Part shown: positions 22,376-34,026 of the stretch, in pieces
How positions within the stretch are numbered: position 1 is the stretch's first letter
Layout: every line of letters begins with the position of its first letter
Assembly: GCA_963920525.1 (NCBI GenBank)
Contig: OY986439.1
Location: 27,910,819-27,974,818 of the forward strand
Reading direction: 5' to 3'
DNA from: Dichetophora obliterata
Taxonomy: Eukaryota; Arthropoda; Insecta; Diptera; Sciomyzidae
Length of the DNA: 64,000 bases
The notes under the pieces: model-generated
Seen by the model: only the letters and a program-made list of their open reading frames with translations
The model's database searches: none
What the model was told of the DNA's origin: nothing
Position numbers and translations under genes: made by a program

Positions 22376-23095
22376 TTTGACAACAACCCTAGTTTATTTT
22401 AAATTTTGTTTAAAAACCTTGATCCTTTGAAAGTATCACTTTAAATTTATTGTTTTGAAAAAACAAAAAAGAAAAATACTCAAACTTTCCACCAGAAATA
22501 CAAATGAGCTTTTTACAAAGCCCCTTGCTTGAGATGAATTTATTTCATTTGAATAACAATCGAATCTGATTAAATTGTATGGCTGTTCTAGTTAAGGCGA
22601 GAACGAATGTGAGTGGTTTATTTGTTCCACTATCAAAACAACGAAAAGAGGTTAGTTTTTTTTAAGTTAATTTAAAGTGATATACTAAACTATTTATAGC
22701 AATGATTTATTTCAGTTGGTGACACGAGTAGAATTAATTTAATGCAATAATCCAAAATAGAGACAATAAGAATGATGCAACGATAGCCAAAAAAATATAC
22801 TTCATCCAAGTGACTTTCATGTTCTGTATTTCCTAAGAATACCCGATGAGTATAAATGCGAGTATAAATATGCTGTATTGAGAAAATTCTTGCATAAAGT
22901 TTTTACAGCTGTTGCAACTATTTGCCATTTAGGAGTACAACTACTTTGATCTTTGAATACATGAAATGAAAATGTCAAGCAATAATACAATTTCAAAGAT
23001 AAAAAGTATAACGAAATATATATATATTACAAATATTATATTTGTATAATTATTTGTATAATTATAAGGCAAAACAAGCATACAACTTTATTATT
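22376..23095. other. region downstream of the DUF4806-like gene, nothing recognised
   Basis: AT-rich sequence without similarity I can name. It should contain the 3' untranslated region of the minus-strand gene ending at 23096. No clear AATAAA was identified with confidence. Confidence 0.4.
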
Positions 23096-26000
23096 TCAAT
23101 CATTTTTTTTTCTTCCTCTTCGATAACTTAGCACTTTTCGCCATCTATTGTGGGCTGAAATGAAAGTTTTTTCGCAAATTGATTCAAAATCGGGGGATCC
23201 TTGATTTTCTGCGATAAACAAAGCTGAAATGTAAGTTAAAACTTTGCTTATACATATATCTGAACTATGATCAGTTGAAGAAAACTTACACTGGAGTAGT
23301 TGCGAAAACTTGTAGTGTTTAACAGGAATTTTTTCATTATTCTTACAGCCCTTCCAAACATACTCAAAAGCAACTTTATCCGTTAATGCGCCTCTCCATA
23401 TTTGCTCAATGCTTTCGAAAAGATTGAGCTTACCTTTTAGTTTTGAGGAGAAATAGCTAGTCTGAAATGAGATAAATTGGTCTTTTAAATATTCAAACAA
23501 TATATAGTAATAGGTATAATAAAAAAATTATGGTAATATTGCATAAACGGATAAAATTATTTAGAGAAACATACCAACTCTAATAGTTTGCCATACACCA
23601 AATAATTTAAACACCAAATATTCTTGCACAAGAGGATGATAAGAAGCAATAATGCTGAATAAACAGTAATATTGCAGAATTCATTAGTAATTAAATCAAA
23701 ATTAAATTCATTAAAAATAATAAACAAAAACAAATCAATATAATAGTTCCATCGTTCAAACGGTTGAGTGTTATATGTTAGTTTAAATTAAATTTACTTT
23801 TTAGCAGTTAAATTCTTCTAAATGTTAATTATTATTGGTTTTTAATTGCGAAATGAAAAGAAACTAAAAAAATCTTTTTTATCAAATCCCTGAAGAAGCA
23901 GAAAATAAATCTGCGAAACGTCGCACAGTGGTCTAAAAAAGGTGACCAAAATAAGAAAAAATGGTTGTACAGCAACGAAATTTGGTGAACAGTTTTTTTG
24001 AAGAAAAACAAAATTATGCTCCAAAAATGGGCGGACATGGGATAACGAATACATCCACCTCTCATAGAAACCATAAACTAAAATCATTGTAGCTTAGATA
24101 ATTTAGGTCACACAAAAAAAAACTGTGTTTGAGTATGTCTTTTTAGCAGCAATGCTTTAAGAATAAGCATAATCGGATAAAAAACACACCCACCTCCCAT
24201 ATAACCTAATATAGTCAAAATCATTAAATATCAACAGTTTAATTATATTTTAGCTATTAAACATTAATTTAGTGCGTATATTTGCAATATTTGGACAAAA
24301 GTGTACACAAACACTTGGCATATATACCAACTGATACGCCCACCTATTAATATTTAAAATTTTTCAACCATTAATATTTTATCTAAAAAGTAGACATAAT
24401 CACAAAACTAAACGCCCACCTTCACACACGTCGGAGAAAAATAATAATATTATTAACACTAGATTTACGAGTGTTGATTATATAAATATTTTTACTGAAG
24501 TGAGCCATTTTAACTAATACCAAAAAATTTTAGCTTTTTGCAAAAAAAAACCGTTCGAACTAAATTGAAATAAAATATTTATTATTTAAAACTTTATTGA
24601 AAACATTTTTTACATATAAACTCTGTTTTTGAAATACATTTTCCGCAAACATTTTTACTGAATTTAGCACAAAAGCTCTTACATCTATTTCTCTTGCACA
24701 ATGCTTGAACATGACAATTCTTCCGTAAGTCGACAGCATGAATTTTCGAAATGGGAACGGAAGTGTTCTCGACAAGATTGATCATGAATGTTCAAGCATC
24801 AGCTTTCTTTAGAATTCTGAGAAGAACTTTCTTTATGTAAGCCATAAGTTTCATGTTCTTAAAGCAATTATATGTTAAATCATTTTATGAGCCCATTTGG
24901 CTTACAGCCGTAAAAATAGGTATACTACATTCGAATATGCGAAATGAGGGGGTCGTTGGAGGGGAGTAACCTATATTTACCTATATTTCATAACGTAACT
25001 AAAAACCAGCATATGTATTTGAAAAATAATATTTCAGTTTATTATATATAGCAATCAAATTTGAAATGAGTCAAATTGGCTCAATTCGTAAATCTAGTGT
25101 TAAAGGTGTTAATTCTTTCACATTATTTTTTAAAAAGCTAGACCAAAAAAGCCCAAAATTAAAATAAAATACAAAAACAAAACACATTTGAAAAACTTTA
25201 CTCTTCTTTCTTTGATTTTTCTGTCAAGTTCTTACCATAAGTGTTCAATTGGGTTAAGGTCTGGGAAATGCGGTGGATGATCAGAAACCTTAGGAGTCCG
25301 ATATAGCAGCCACTCCTTCACAATTTGGAGCGAATGCTTAGGGTCATTGACCTGTTGGAATATCTTATTCCGTGAAAAGCCCAATTTGTTTATGCTGAGG
25401 TCAATATTGTCTTGCAAAATCTTAAAATAGTCACCCTTTTTCATTCTAGATTTAATAAACATCCCCAAACTATAACAGAGACTCCACTCTGTTTAATAAT
25501 TTTAGTAACACAGTTATCATTGAAGGCTTCGCCATATTTTAAGAGTTTTTTTAACACCAAATATATCAAATTCAATCTCGAAATTTTGTGCCTTTTTTCT
25601 TTAAATCTATTATGATTTGATGAGTGTCCATTGAAGTTTGTTTTCTCATTGCAAATTGTCTATTCTTTTACTCTATTTTTTAAGCAAATGACTAATTTTA
25701 AATTGATAATTTATGGTCTTCAGACTAGTTTGGTACTTCCCCGCCACACAAACAAGAAATTAGTAAAGAGCTGCCACTAATTTTGGGTTTCAATAATTTG
25801 TCACATAGAAATGATGACAGTGGTTACTTTTTTCACGCGTTTTTATGTTTTCATTACGAACGTATTTTTAAAAGGGACCGCCAATAACGATTATCGCTAT
25901 CAATTAACCATTTCATAACAGGTATTTCTTGGTCATTATTTTTTTTCGATCAGAAATAAAAGTTTTTTCTTGGTCGTTAATTTTTTCAATCCGAAATAAA

Positions 26001-27321
26001 AGTTATTTTGGTCATTATTTTTTTCGATGAGAAATAAAACTTACTTCGTGGTCGTTATTTTTTCTATCAGAAATAAAAGTTATTTCTTGGTCATTATTTT
26101 TTCGATCAGAAATAACAGCTATTTCGTAGTCGTTATTTTTTCAATTAGAAATAAAAGTTATTTCGTAGTCTTTATTTTATCTATCAGAAAAAAAGTTGTT
26201 TTTTGATCGATTTTTTTCGAATAGAAGAAGAAAATTATTTTTTGACTGAAATAGTTTTCATTAGAAAAAATATGTCTAAATTTTATATTGTGAGAGTGCT
26301 AAGAACTAATCTTAATTTGAATATTAAAAAGTGGGAACAAAAATGATGAATGATACTTAAAGTTGGAAAATGGTGACAAAAGTTTAAAAATTTTAAGTAA
26401 ATATGAATTTTTTAAGTATAGTTATACTCGAATAATAAAATTTAATTTGTTTGTTTTTAGTTTTCTGTTTTTTCGGTCCTGAATTACAGTTAACATTTTT
26501 TCTAGTTCAATAATAAAAAAAAACTTATAAAAAGTTGTATGTACTTTTGTTAAGGAAAAAAATCTATAACATAACTTATAAATCGAAATGTTTCATATTA
26601 TATGTAGTTTGTATACAAAAAACTGAAATAGATTTTTCAACAAAATAATTATGAATATGCAACAGTATTCCAGATTTAATTAAAATAATTCTCAAAAAAA
26701 TCGATAAAAAAATAATTTTTCGTCGAAAAATATAACGACCAAGAAATAACTGTTATTTCTGATCGAAAAAATATCAAAAAATTATACAACTTTTTATACA
26801 TGATCTTTTGATCTAAAATTTAAAAAATAATTGTTATTTTCGGTAACTGATTTTTGCATTGTTTTTTTTTAGTAATTATTTTTTTATAGTTTTTTAGAAT
26901 TATAACTCTTTTTAGTGTTATAACCTAATTCTTTTAGTATTATAACTTTATTTAAAAGAGGTGCAAATTCTATTATCAACATTTTATTATTAGTTATTAA
27001 TAGTAACTTAGAAATGTTACGTTTAAAAAATATTGAGAGGTGTTGAATTTATTTTGACGTTCACAATATAACTCAAACTTCGAAATAATCGAATCTGAAA
27101 TATGCTTACCATTTGCTCTTGCATCTCAGGGTTTCTGCGCAAATTTTCATCGAACATAAAAAATTCTTTTGCAGTTTCGAAAGGTTTCTTGTAGAGTGTC
27201 AGCATTGATGGTGTTATTCTTGGCTGTGCTTTCTTCTCAATTTGCACACACTGAGACCTCAGATTGTTCAATTCATTTACTACTACATTCAGTTTTCTAT
27301 GAAGAGAGAAAACAGCCTGGA
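23096..27321 (-). CDS. DUF4806-like domain protein, last four exons (185 aa seen)
   Basis: Exons on the minus strand: 27321-27110, 23622-23575, 23461-23290 and 23223-23096. All have GT-AG borders and compatible phases. Introns are 3487, 113 and 66 bp. The protein shows ELNNLR (coiled-coil-like), then PFETAKEFFMFDENLRRNPEMQEQM, LTDKVAFEYVWKGCKN and ISAHNRWRK, and ends in a basic RRGRKKND tail. This order matches DUF4806: an acidic helix, an xYxWKGxK core and a final KKW...R helix. The function of the domain is unknown; it is often found in nuclear or transposon-associated proteins. 5' exons are not identified; a weak candidate lies at 28135-28205. The 48-bp exon is the least certain part. The big intron holds the elements at 23890-26860. 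Confidence 0.65.
23890..23922 (+). other. hammerhead-like / Penelope-type motif
   Basis: CTGAAGA is followed by a 5-bp stem GCAGA/TCTGC with a 7-nt loop, then GAAACGTC. This is the order of conserved parts in a hammerhead core (CUGANGA, stem II, GAAA), except for one extra A before the stem. Such CTGAAGA-hairpin-GAAACGTCG blocks are often attached to Penelope-like elements. No Penelope reverse transcriptase is visible nearby. A weaker relative is at about 28515-28555. Confidence 0.4.
24457..25099 (-). mobile_element. internally deleted piggyBac-like element (643 bp)
   Basis: TTAA flanks both ends (24453-24456 and 25100-25103). The termini read inward CACTAGATTTACGAGTG and CACTAGATTTACGAATTG. 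It lies in the large intron of the DUF4806-like gene. It retains the transposase C-terminal cysteine-rich domain but has lost the catalytic part. Confidence 0.88.
24594..24785 (-). pseudogene. piggyBac transposase C-terminal cysteine-rich domain remnant
   Basis: The minus-strand frame has the spacing of a piggyBac cross-brace zinc domain: C at ALCKRNRC, SFC, then VCGKC and a final ICKKCF. Residues upstream (HAVDLRKN) also fit the linker before this domain. In intact transposases this domain binds the inverted repeat. Here the DDD catalytic region is missing, so the fragment cannot transpose DNA, though the DNA-binding part may remain foldable. Confidence 0.75.
25210..25468 (-). pseudogene. 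Tc1-family transposase C-terminal fragment
   Basis: The minus-strand frame includes IFQQVNDPKHS and PDLNPIEHLW, the last two catalytic blocks of Tc1 enzymes. The usual QQDND aspartate is V here, so the site is dead; the E of PIEHLW remains. Flanking similarity extends to about 25210 and perhaps 25620, but no inverted ends were found. Confidence 0.85.
25913..26860. repeat. 39-bp tandem array with inverted partner (fold-back)
   Basis: About eight units of a roughly 39-bp motif run from 25925 to 26250, each containing TTGGTCATTATTTTT, CGATCAGAAATAAAAG or variants. The reverse complement (GACCAAGAAATAACTG, TTATTTCTGATCGAAAAAA) appears once at about 26735-26772. The block could form a large hairpin within the intron of the DUF4806-like gene. 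Non-coding. Confidence 0.8.
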
Positions 27322-28833
27322 CTGAAAAAGCAATAAATTTTACAATAACTTAATTTTATGCTATTTAATATTAAAATACACAAATTTTTTTCTGAACGTT
27401 TAAGGCTTTAACTTTTTAAGGAACTAATTTTTTTTTTGTAAATCATAATCTATAGTGTATATATAAAATGAAGTTGCATTGAGTCTGAAATCGTGAACCG
27501 ATTTTAGTTGTGGGATTTACCGGAATTTCCCATGAGATGTGACGTCACTACCCCGGTTTTAATGTATATACCGTCTTTGTTTGTATATTGGTTCATGAGT
27601 ATCAGGACATGGTAACGATAGGGTATCGGAATGAAAAAATCAATTGGTGGAAAACAACTAGTTTAAAAGTACTTGAAAAAAACTACTTTAAAATTTATTT
27701 AAATTACATGCAGCATGCCTCGGTTCAGACAAAATTTTTATTGATTAAACGCTTTGTTAATTTTATTTTGCATATGGGCATTTCTAAACTAGCGTTACGT
27801 ACGATTTGTACGAAAAAATATTAAAAAAAGGAAACAATCGCCCCTAAGGATTTCAAGATATAAGCAAATATGTGTGCTGGCATTGCGTTACAGAAAACGG
27901 AAGTGATTTTCGACTTGGACTATACAACTGAACTGAATAACTTTTTGTATACAACTGGAGGATTTGAAATAATATAAGGTTATTTTCTAAGTAAACAGTT
28001 TTAAAAGTCTTCCCTGGTTTTTTTTATTAGGTTTTTGATCTAGCGTTACATTACTTAAATTAAGTTCAATTGGGAAATTAAGTAATTAGGTAGTTAAGTA
28101 ATTATGTAATTTAGTAATTAAAAAACAAATTTAATATTTTGCTCTTTCCTTGCCTCAACAATTTTGTCATTATCTTTAGCCAGTGCCTTCCATTCTTACT
28201 AAAACAAAAAAGTTCATGAAACATTTACTAAACATTTACGAAAAAAAAAAACTAAATTTTTAAAACAGTGCGGACGATTTTATCATTATGATAAATGAGT
28301 AAAAATTAATAAAATTAAAATTTTACTCTAAGATAATATCATGGTTACACAAAAATAAAAATTTTTTGCAGATTAAAAATGTTAAACAGTTAAAATTATT
28401 AATTAGTTTGAAAATTTATTAAATGTTTTAAATTTCATTTCCAATTTTTATGGTAAAATAATTTGTGATTTTCATGTGATTCATTGTGATTAATGTTGTG
28501 TGTATTTGAAAAAAGTTTAGGCCTGGTGAAGGACCACAAAGTGAGCCGAAATATCGGAAATATAGGAATAAAAAAACAAAAAAGCTAAACATAAAAGTTT
28601 TTGTCTTTTTTTGCACGGCCAAAGCTTAATTTTTATCAACAACACATGAAGAAGCCCGAAAACAACAGCATAATATCGTAAAGTCATAAGTCTTAAATAA
28701 GTTTTAATTTTTTGGTCACGGTAGACTTTTCTGTGGAAATGCTCATATGTTCTTTTGTTATTTTCCTGTTTCTATTTTTTCATTGCTTTTTGTGTAGCAA
28801 CAAAAAAAAATAGTTATATATTATAATAACAAA
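27322..28833. other. region upstream of the visible DUF4806 exons
   Basis: On the minus strand, about 28205-28135 holds a short open stretch reading EWKALAKDNDKIVEARKEQ after a polypyrimidine/AG acceptor-like site. It may be an exon but lacks a clear donor. 27460-27800 contains a dispersed-repeat-like segment. 28500-28620 holds CCTGGTGAAGGACC...GCCGAAATATCGG, a degenerate Penelope-associated motif. No complete gene. Confidence 0.35.
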
Positions 28834-28842
28834 ATTGTACAT

Positions 28843-31800
28843 TAGACCGGATCGAAATTTAGATTTTGCCTTTCGGGATCTCAAAAGTTAGAGGAACTCA
28901 ATTAAATGATTTCTGCATACTTTTTTTCAAATTGAAGAAAATCCGCCGAAGCAATTTTTATTCTCCTGACAGTTCTTTTTGGTAAAAAACACATGTTTTT
29001 TGCTTCTAACTTTTTATTTTTCACAGAACGCATACCCACACCTGCTAAAATGTTAAATTTCTTACTCATACCAACATTTTGACATAAGAAAGTTTTTAAA
29101 ATTTTGTTTCATTATAACTCTTATTGACCACCAAAAATTTAATTTTTTGCTTTTTTTAAAACACACATTTTTCAAAAACCGCTGTAAAAGACACATTTTT
29201 CATTAGTTTTACGTGGAATTGTTATAGTTGGAAAGGTATTAAGTTCTTCTTTCTTTCTGTATATCGCTTTTATCAAAGCTGTGTTCTGTACAATCTCGTG
29301 AAACGTATACAATGTTGGAATCACGTCAAAATTTATAATAATTATATATTTAGTCCACTGGGTGATTTTTTTCATTTTGACATTAGAAGAACTTGGTTCA
29401 CGGTGTGCAGGAAGCAACTTTTATTCAACCTGAAATGTCGACGCAATCTGAGTATGTAAATGTTTGAAGAACCATCTATAGATGCAGAATTCATTGTTTT
29501 TAAAATCCTATGCGTTCGTTTAATTGGGTAAATCGATTTTTTATAGTAACAAATGTTGTTTTTTTTATAGTAAAAACAATGATTATTTTATATCAAAAAT
29601 AGATAGTAAAACAATTAAAAATTATGTCCTCAAAGTTTCAAACAAAAATATAAATTCTTTCTGAAGTTATATGAGGTCAAGAAATTGGTTTTCTTTTGTG
29701 GATAAAAAATTAAGTGGATACTTTGGAAAAGTTTCGTTTTTAGGTTTTTGAAAAATGATGGGAAGCGTTTCGCCAAAAGAATCTTTCCGTTTTCATGTAT
29801 AAACATCAACATAAATCAGTTTAATGGCATCGGGCAGGCTCCTAAGTCACCAAGAAACTAAAATACTGAATAAAAATCATCGAATCCAAATTTATTATTC
29901 ATCGCGAATATCGAGGTCAGAGTCGCAATTTCGACAGGTGTAGAGCCACGGTTGCCCATGTTTACGCATTTTAAGTGATATCGCATTTGAGCAATAAATT
30001 GAAAATTGCCAAAATACCAATAAAACCGAACACACACAAAAATACTAGATACGCATTAAAACGGAGTTTGTGAGGTGAAACGTTTCATTTTCAAAACACG
30101 ACAGACACACGACCACTCTATAGATATTTCAAAAACACTTCACATTTTTTAAGAACATTAAACCAACACAACTGATATATTTACCTTGAATTTGTAAATA
30201 TATCAATTGAGTAGTTGGCAAAAACATGATAAATTCACTCGATCGAAAAACTTTTGGAAATAATTTTTTACCACTGTTTTGGAAGAGCAACACAATGTAC
30301 GTCTGAACGCTTCTCTGTATCAGGAAAAACTGTGCGGCATGACGGTATGGAACTTGGTTATATGTAAGTGCGCTGTCAAAATTTCACAGGTGAAACGCTT
30401 CACCCACCGCACCCTAATTCAACAAAATTACTGTATTTATTTATATAATATATTATTTCATATTCATATACACAGAGTAAGCCGGAATGACTTGTAAGAG
30501 GGACTCTAAAAAACTATTTCGGCATCATTTTTTTGGATCGGAAAAATCCCCATGGAGCGGTTTTGGTTCTCCTGAACGAATTTTTTGGCCAAAAAATCAT
30601 GTTTCTTAATATAACTTTTTTTCCATTTAGAATGCATACCCAAGATTAACAAAATAATAAAGATTTTTCGTAGACATATTTTGAAAAATAAAAATTTGAA
30701 ATATTTCATTGTAAACTCTTTACAATGAATTACAAACTCAATTACAAACTCTTTTGAGATCCCAATAAATCGGTATTTTTTCATTTTCTAAAAGACAGTT
30801 TTTAAACTGCCTATAAAATATATATTTTTCATGGTATTCACATGAGTTTTAGCTTACAAGAAATCTATTGAAGCTCTTCTTTCAATTGATATATCGTATA
30901 GTGTATTGTTAAAAATTTTTTAAAGAAGCCCTGTCCTCCGCCAGCCATTACATTAATCATATAGTTTCCTATTAGCTTGTGAGCTTCTAAAATCGCTTCT
31001 AATAATTCAGATTCAGCAGCCCCTTCTACGGGTACATTTATTTAGATTTGTTTAAAACTATGCCAAACTGTAGTTTATCTGTTTTGTAAACATTTCTCAG
31101 AGTGTTCACTTTTTCAATAACATGTGAAGCGTAATGGATCGAATGGCATGTGGGATCGATTTCTACCATTTCTACTTCGAATAAAACAAGCAACATTTCT
31201 CGTTTGTTTGATGCTTGTGTCTGAATTTCTCATAAAATTATCTAAATAGTTTTCTTCAAAAATTATACTTGTTTGCTCTTTTGGATTTTTAATAACATTT
31301 TTTTACCGGCTGATATTAATAACTGATATTAATTTTTCATATCTTAAATTGCAAATGCTTTAAGTTATATCGTTTTTTAAACTTTGTAGACATATTGCTT
31401 AATTGTATTACTACCTATTTATGATATAAAAAAATCGATTTCTTTTACTATAAAAAATCGTTTTACTCCATTAAACGAACTCATAGGATTTTAAAAACAA
31501 TGGATTCTGCATCTTTAAATGGTTTTTCAAACATCTGCATACTCAGATTGCGTCGACATTTCAGGTTGAATAAAAATTGCTTCCTGCACACCGTGGGTTT
31601 TTGTTATTATATTGAGAATAATTTTGTAGTGCGCCTTGTTAATCAACCTTGTTAATCAACCTTGTAACCGACAAGAATAAAGATGACATTAAATCCGAAC
31701 GATAAAGCAGTGAACAAATGAAATAAATTGTTTGTATGAGTAAGAAATGTATCATTTTATCAGATTTCTCAAGTCGATTTCTAACGTTCTATCAGTTTTC

Positions 31801-32058
31801 GCACTCAGCTTTGATTAAAGCGATATACAGAAAAAAAGAAGAACTTAATACCTTTCCAAAAAATAACAATTCCACGTAAATCTAATGAATAATGTGTCTT
31901 TTACAGCGGTTTTAAAATATGTGTTTTTAAAAATAGCAAAAAATTTCATTTTTGGTGGTCAATAAGAGTTATAATGAAACATGATTTTAATGAGTTACTC
32001 TAACTTTAGAGACCCCGAACGGCTGAAATTTTTTCTCCATACAAGAACGATCTGGTCT
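28843..32058. mobile_element. MULE-like element with long terminal inverted repeats (3.2 kb)
   Basis: The ends read AGACCGGATCG and, reverse-complemented, AGACCAGATCG. Similarity continues in patches for several hundred bases (for example TGTCTTTTACAGCGGTTTT at 31898 against 29178, and TGAAATGTCGACGCAATCTG at 29431 against 31550). ATTGTACAT and ATTGTCCAT border it (28834-28842 and 32059-32067), a 9-bp duplication with one mismatch. Long arms plus 9 bp fit Mutator-like/fold-back elements. A further copy of the terminal type sits inside at about 30510-30785. No transposase seen. Confidence 0.65.
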
Positions 32059-32067
32059 ATTGTCCAT

Positions 32068-32554
32068 CCAAGAATTTGATTTCAAGCCAGCCAGTTCGGT
32101 GCCAGAAGTGCGAGTGTTCAATTAAATTAATGTAAAAGTTGTGTTATTTTGTTAATTAGGAAATTAAAGTTAAAGTTGTGAGTAGTAAAAAATTAAAATT
32201 AACAGTGATTAAAGCAAAAAAAAAATTAAATTTATTATTTGGGAAACAGAAAGATGAGAACTTTTTAATGTTGCAAAAAAAGTAACCTTAAAAGTGAAGT
32301 AGAAGTAGAAGAAAAAGAAAGTGAACGTGAAGAATTAAGTGCATGTGCATCGCGGTGATCAAAAGTTAAAAATATTCGCCAACAAACAAATAAAGAGTTG
32401 ACATGATGAGAAAATTATTTTATTTATTTATGAGAATTTTTTTTTTTTTTTCCTTTCACTATAAGCCTTTTGTTTTATGGAAGAAACAGACCCAGAAGAG
32501 GTTCTTCAAATTGGAAAACAATTTTGTTTGCATTTTTTTAAAAAAAATGTTATC
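32068..32554. other. unassigned AT-rich stretch
   Basis: It begins with a less AT-rich GCCAGCCAGTTCGGTGCCAG segment (about 32090) followed by A-rich sequence with AAGTAGAAGTAGAAG. This could be a 5' untranslated leader of a gene or a retroelement leader. No frame supports either. Confidence 0.3.
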
Positions 32555-32562
32555 ATCTATAT

Positions 32563-33474
32563 CAGAGCTGTAAAAGAATGCATTCAATTTGATTTTATTC
32601 ACAAAAAAGTGAAGCAGTGAATAACGATATAAGCATGAATTCAATGAATGCAAAATTTATTTATAAATAAAATTTTTAATTCACATTCATTTTTAAAAAA
32701 TTATTAATTATTCATATCAATTATTCATTTTCGTTTATAATTTTTTTTATTCATTTGATTACTATTCACAAAGAATGCAATTTTTGCAAACAAAGAATTT
32801 CAGAATTTTAAGTTATTCTTTTTTTATTCATTATTAATTTTTTATTCGTTATTCATTTCTTATTCATTATTCTTTTGTTATTCATTATTCATTTTTTAAT
32901 CATTATTAATTTTTTATTCATTATTAATTTTTTATTCTTTATTCAATTGTTATTCATTTTTTGATTTATGGCTTGGGACCAAAATGAATAAAAAATTAAT
33001 AAAGAATAAAAAATTAATAATGAATAAATAATGAATAAAAAATTAATAATGAATAAATAATGAACAAAAAATTAATAATGAATAAAAAATTAATAATGAA
33101 TAAAAAATGAATAATGAATAAAAAATTAATAAAGAATAAAAATAGTATAATGAATAACAAATGAATAAAGAACAAAAATGAACAATGAATAACAAAAGAA
33201 TAATGAATAAAAAATGAATAATGATTAAAAAAAGAAAAATTTAAAATTCGGAAATTCTTTGTGAATTGCGTTCTTTGTGAATAGCATTCAAATGAATAAA
33301 AAAAATTATTTATTATTCTGAATAACGAAAATGAATAATTAATAACTTTTTCAAAAATGAATGTGAATTAAAAATTTTATTTAGAAATCAATTTTGCATT
33401 CATTGAATGCATTTTTATGTAGTTATTCAGTTGTACTTAAAATTCTAAAAATGAATGGCGATTTTACGGCTCTG
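32563..33474. mobile_element. hAT-type fold-back element built of TTATTCATT repeats (912 bp)
   Basis: ATCTATAT flanks both ends perfectly (32555-32562 and 33475-33482). The termini are CAGAGCTGTAAAAG and CAGAGCCGTAAAATCG. The left arm is an array of TTATTCATTATTAATTTTT-like words and the right arm is its complement; they meet near 32975 at GGCTTGGGACC. The whole element could fold into one hairpin. No coding. Confidence 0.88.
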
Positions 33475-33482
33475 ATCTATAT

Positions 33483-34026
33483 GCATTAGAGTGGAACGAT
33501 TTGTTGACCTCCCGGCTTCATATATTTTTGGAAACTACTCGTCAAAACAAATTTTTCTACATCCTTAGTTTTTTCTGCGACATATTTTTTGACTTTGCCC
33601 GAGGGTTTTTGTTTTTCATTGCCAATAATTTTTTCACTGAAATTTTTTTTTAATCTGAAATCGAAAAATTTACTTCCAATTTTTTTGTTGCAAACCTCTT
33701 CATTAAGGCATCATTAACAACCTGTCATGAGTTCGCGCTTACAGATATTCGGGTTTAAAGTTCAGCGAAATCGGTCATTCGCCAATATCTCCGCTCCTTT
33801 ATGTCGGACATAAAATATGCTTACAACAAAATTGTAGATCAGATAATTATCTTCAAACCTAATTTTCCACAGCCCCTTTTACCACCCACAAATCAACAAA
33901 AATACTATGTTTTGAACGGTTTTGGTCGTATTAGACTAGAATTTGGTAATTTAGTTTATATGGTTACCCATATTTAAGGAAGAGATGGTGCAGAACAACG
34001 TTTGTCAGGGCATATAGTAGTTATAT
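33483..34026. other. short spacer between two hAT-type elements
   Basis: Moderately AT-rich, no recognised gene or repeat boundaries. It contains GCCAATATCTCCGCTCC and similar words sometimes seen in dispersed insect repeats, but nothing I can assign. Confidence 0.4.

Noticed and set aside
21571..26860. CRISPR-like arrays (regularly repeated words)
   Set aside because: Repeats are contiguous or irregular, occur in both orientations and have no unique spacers; the window is eukaryotic.
32090..32350. LTR retrotransposon leader or gene 5' leader
   Set aside because: GTTCGGTGCCAG and the A-rich run are suggestive, but no LTR pair, primer-binding site match or downstream coding frame could be shown.
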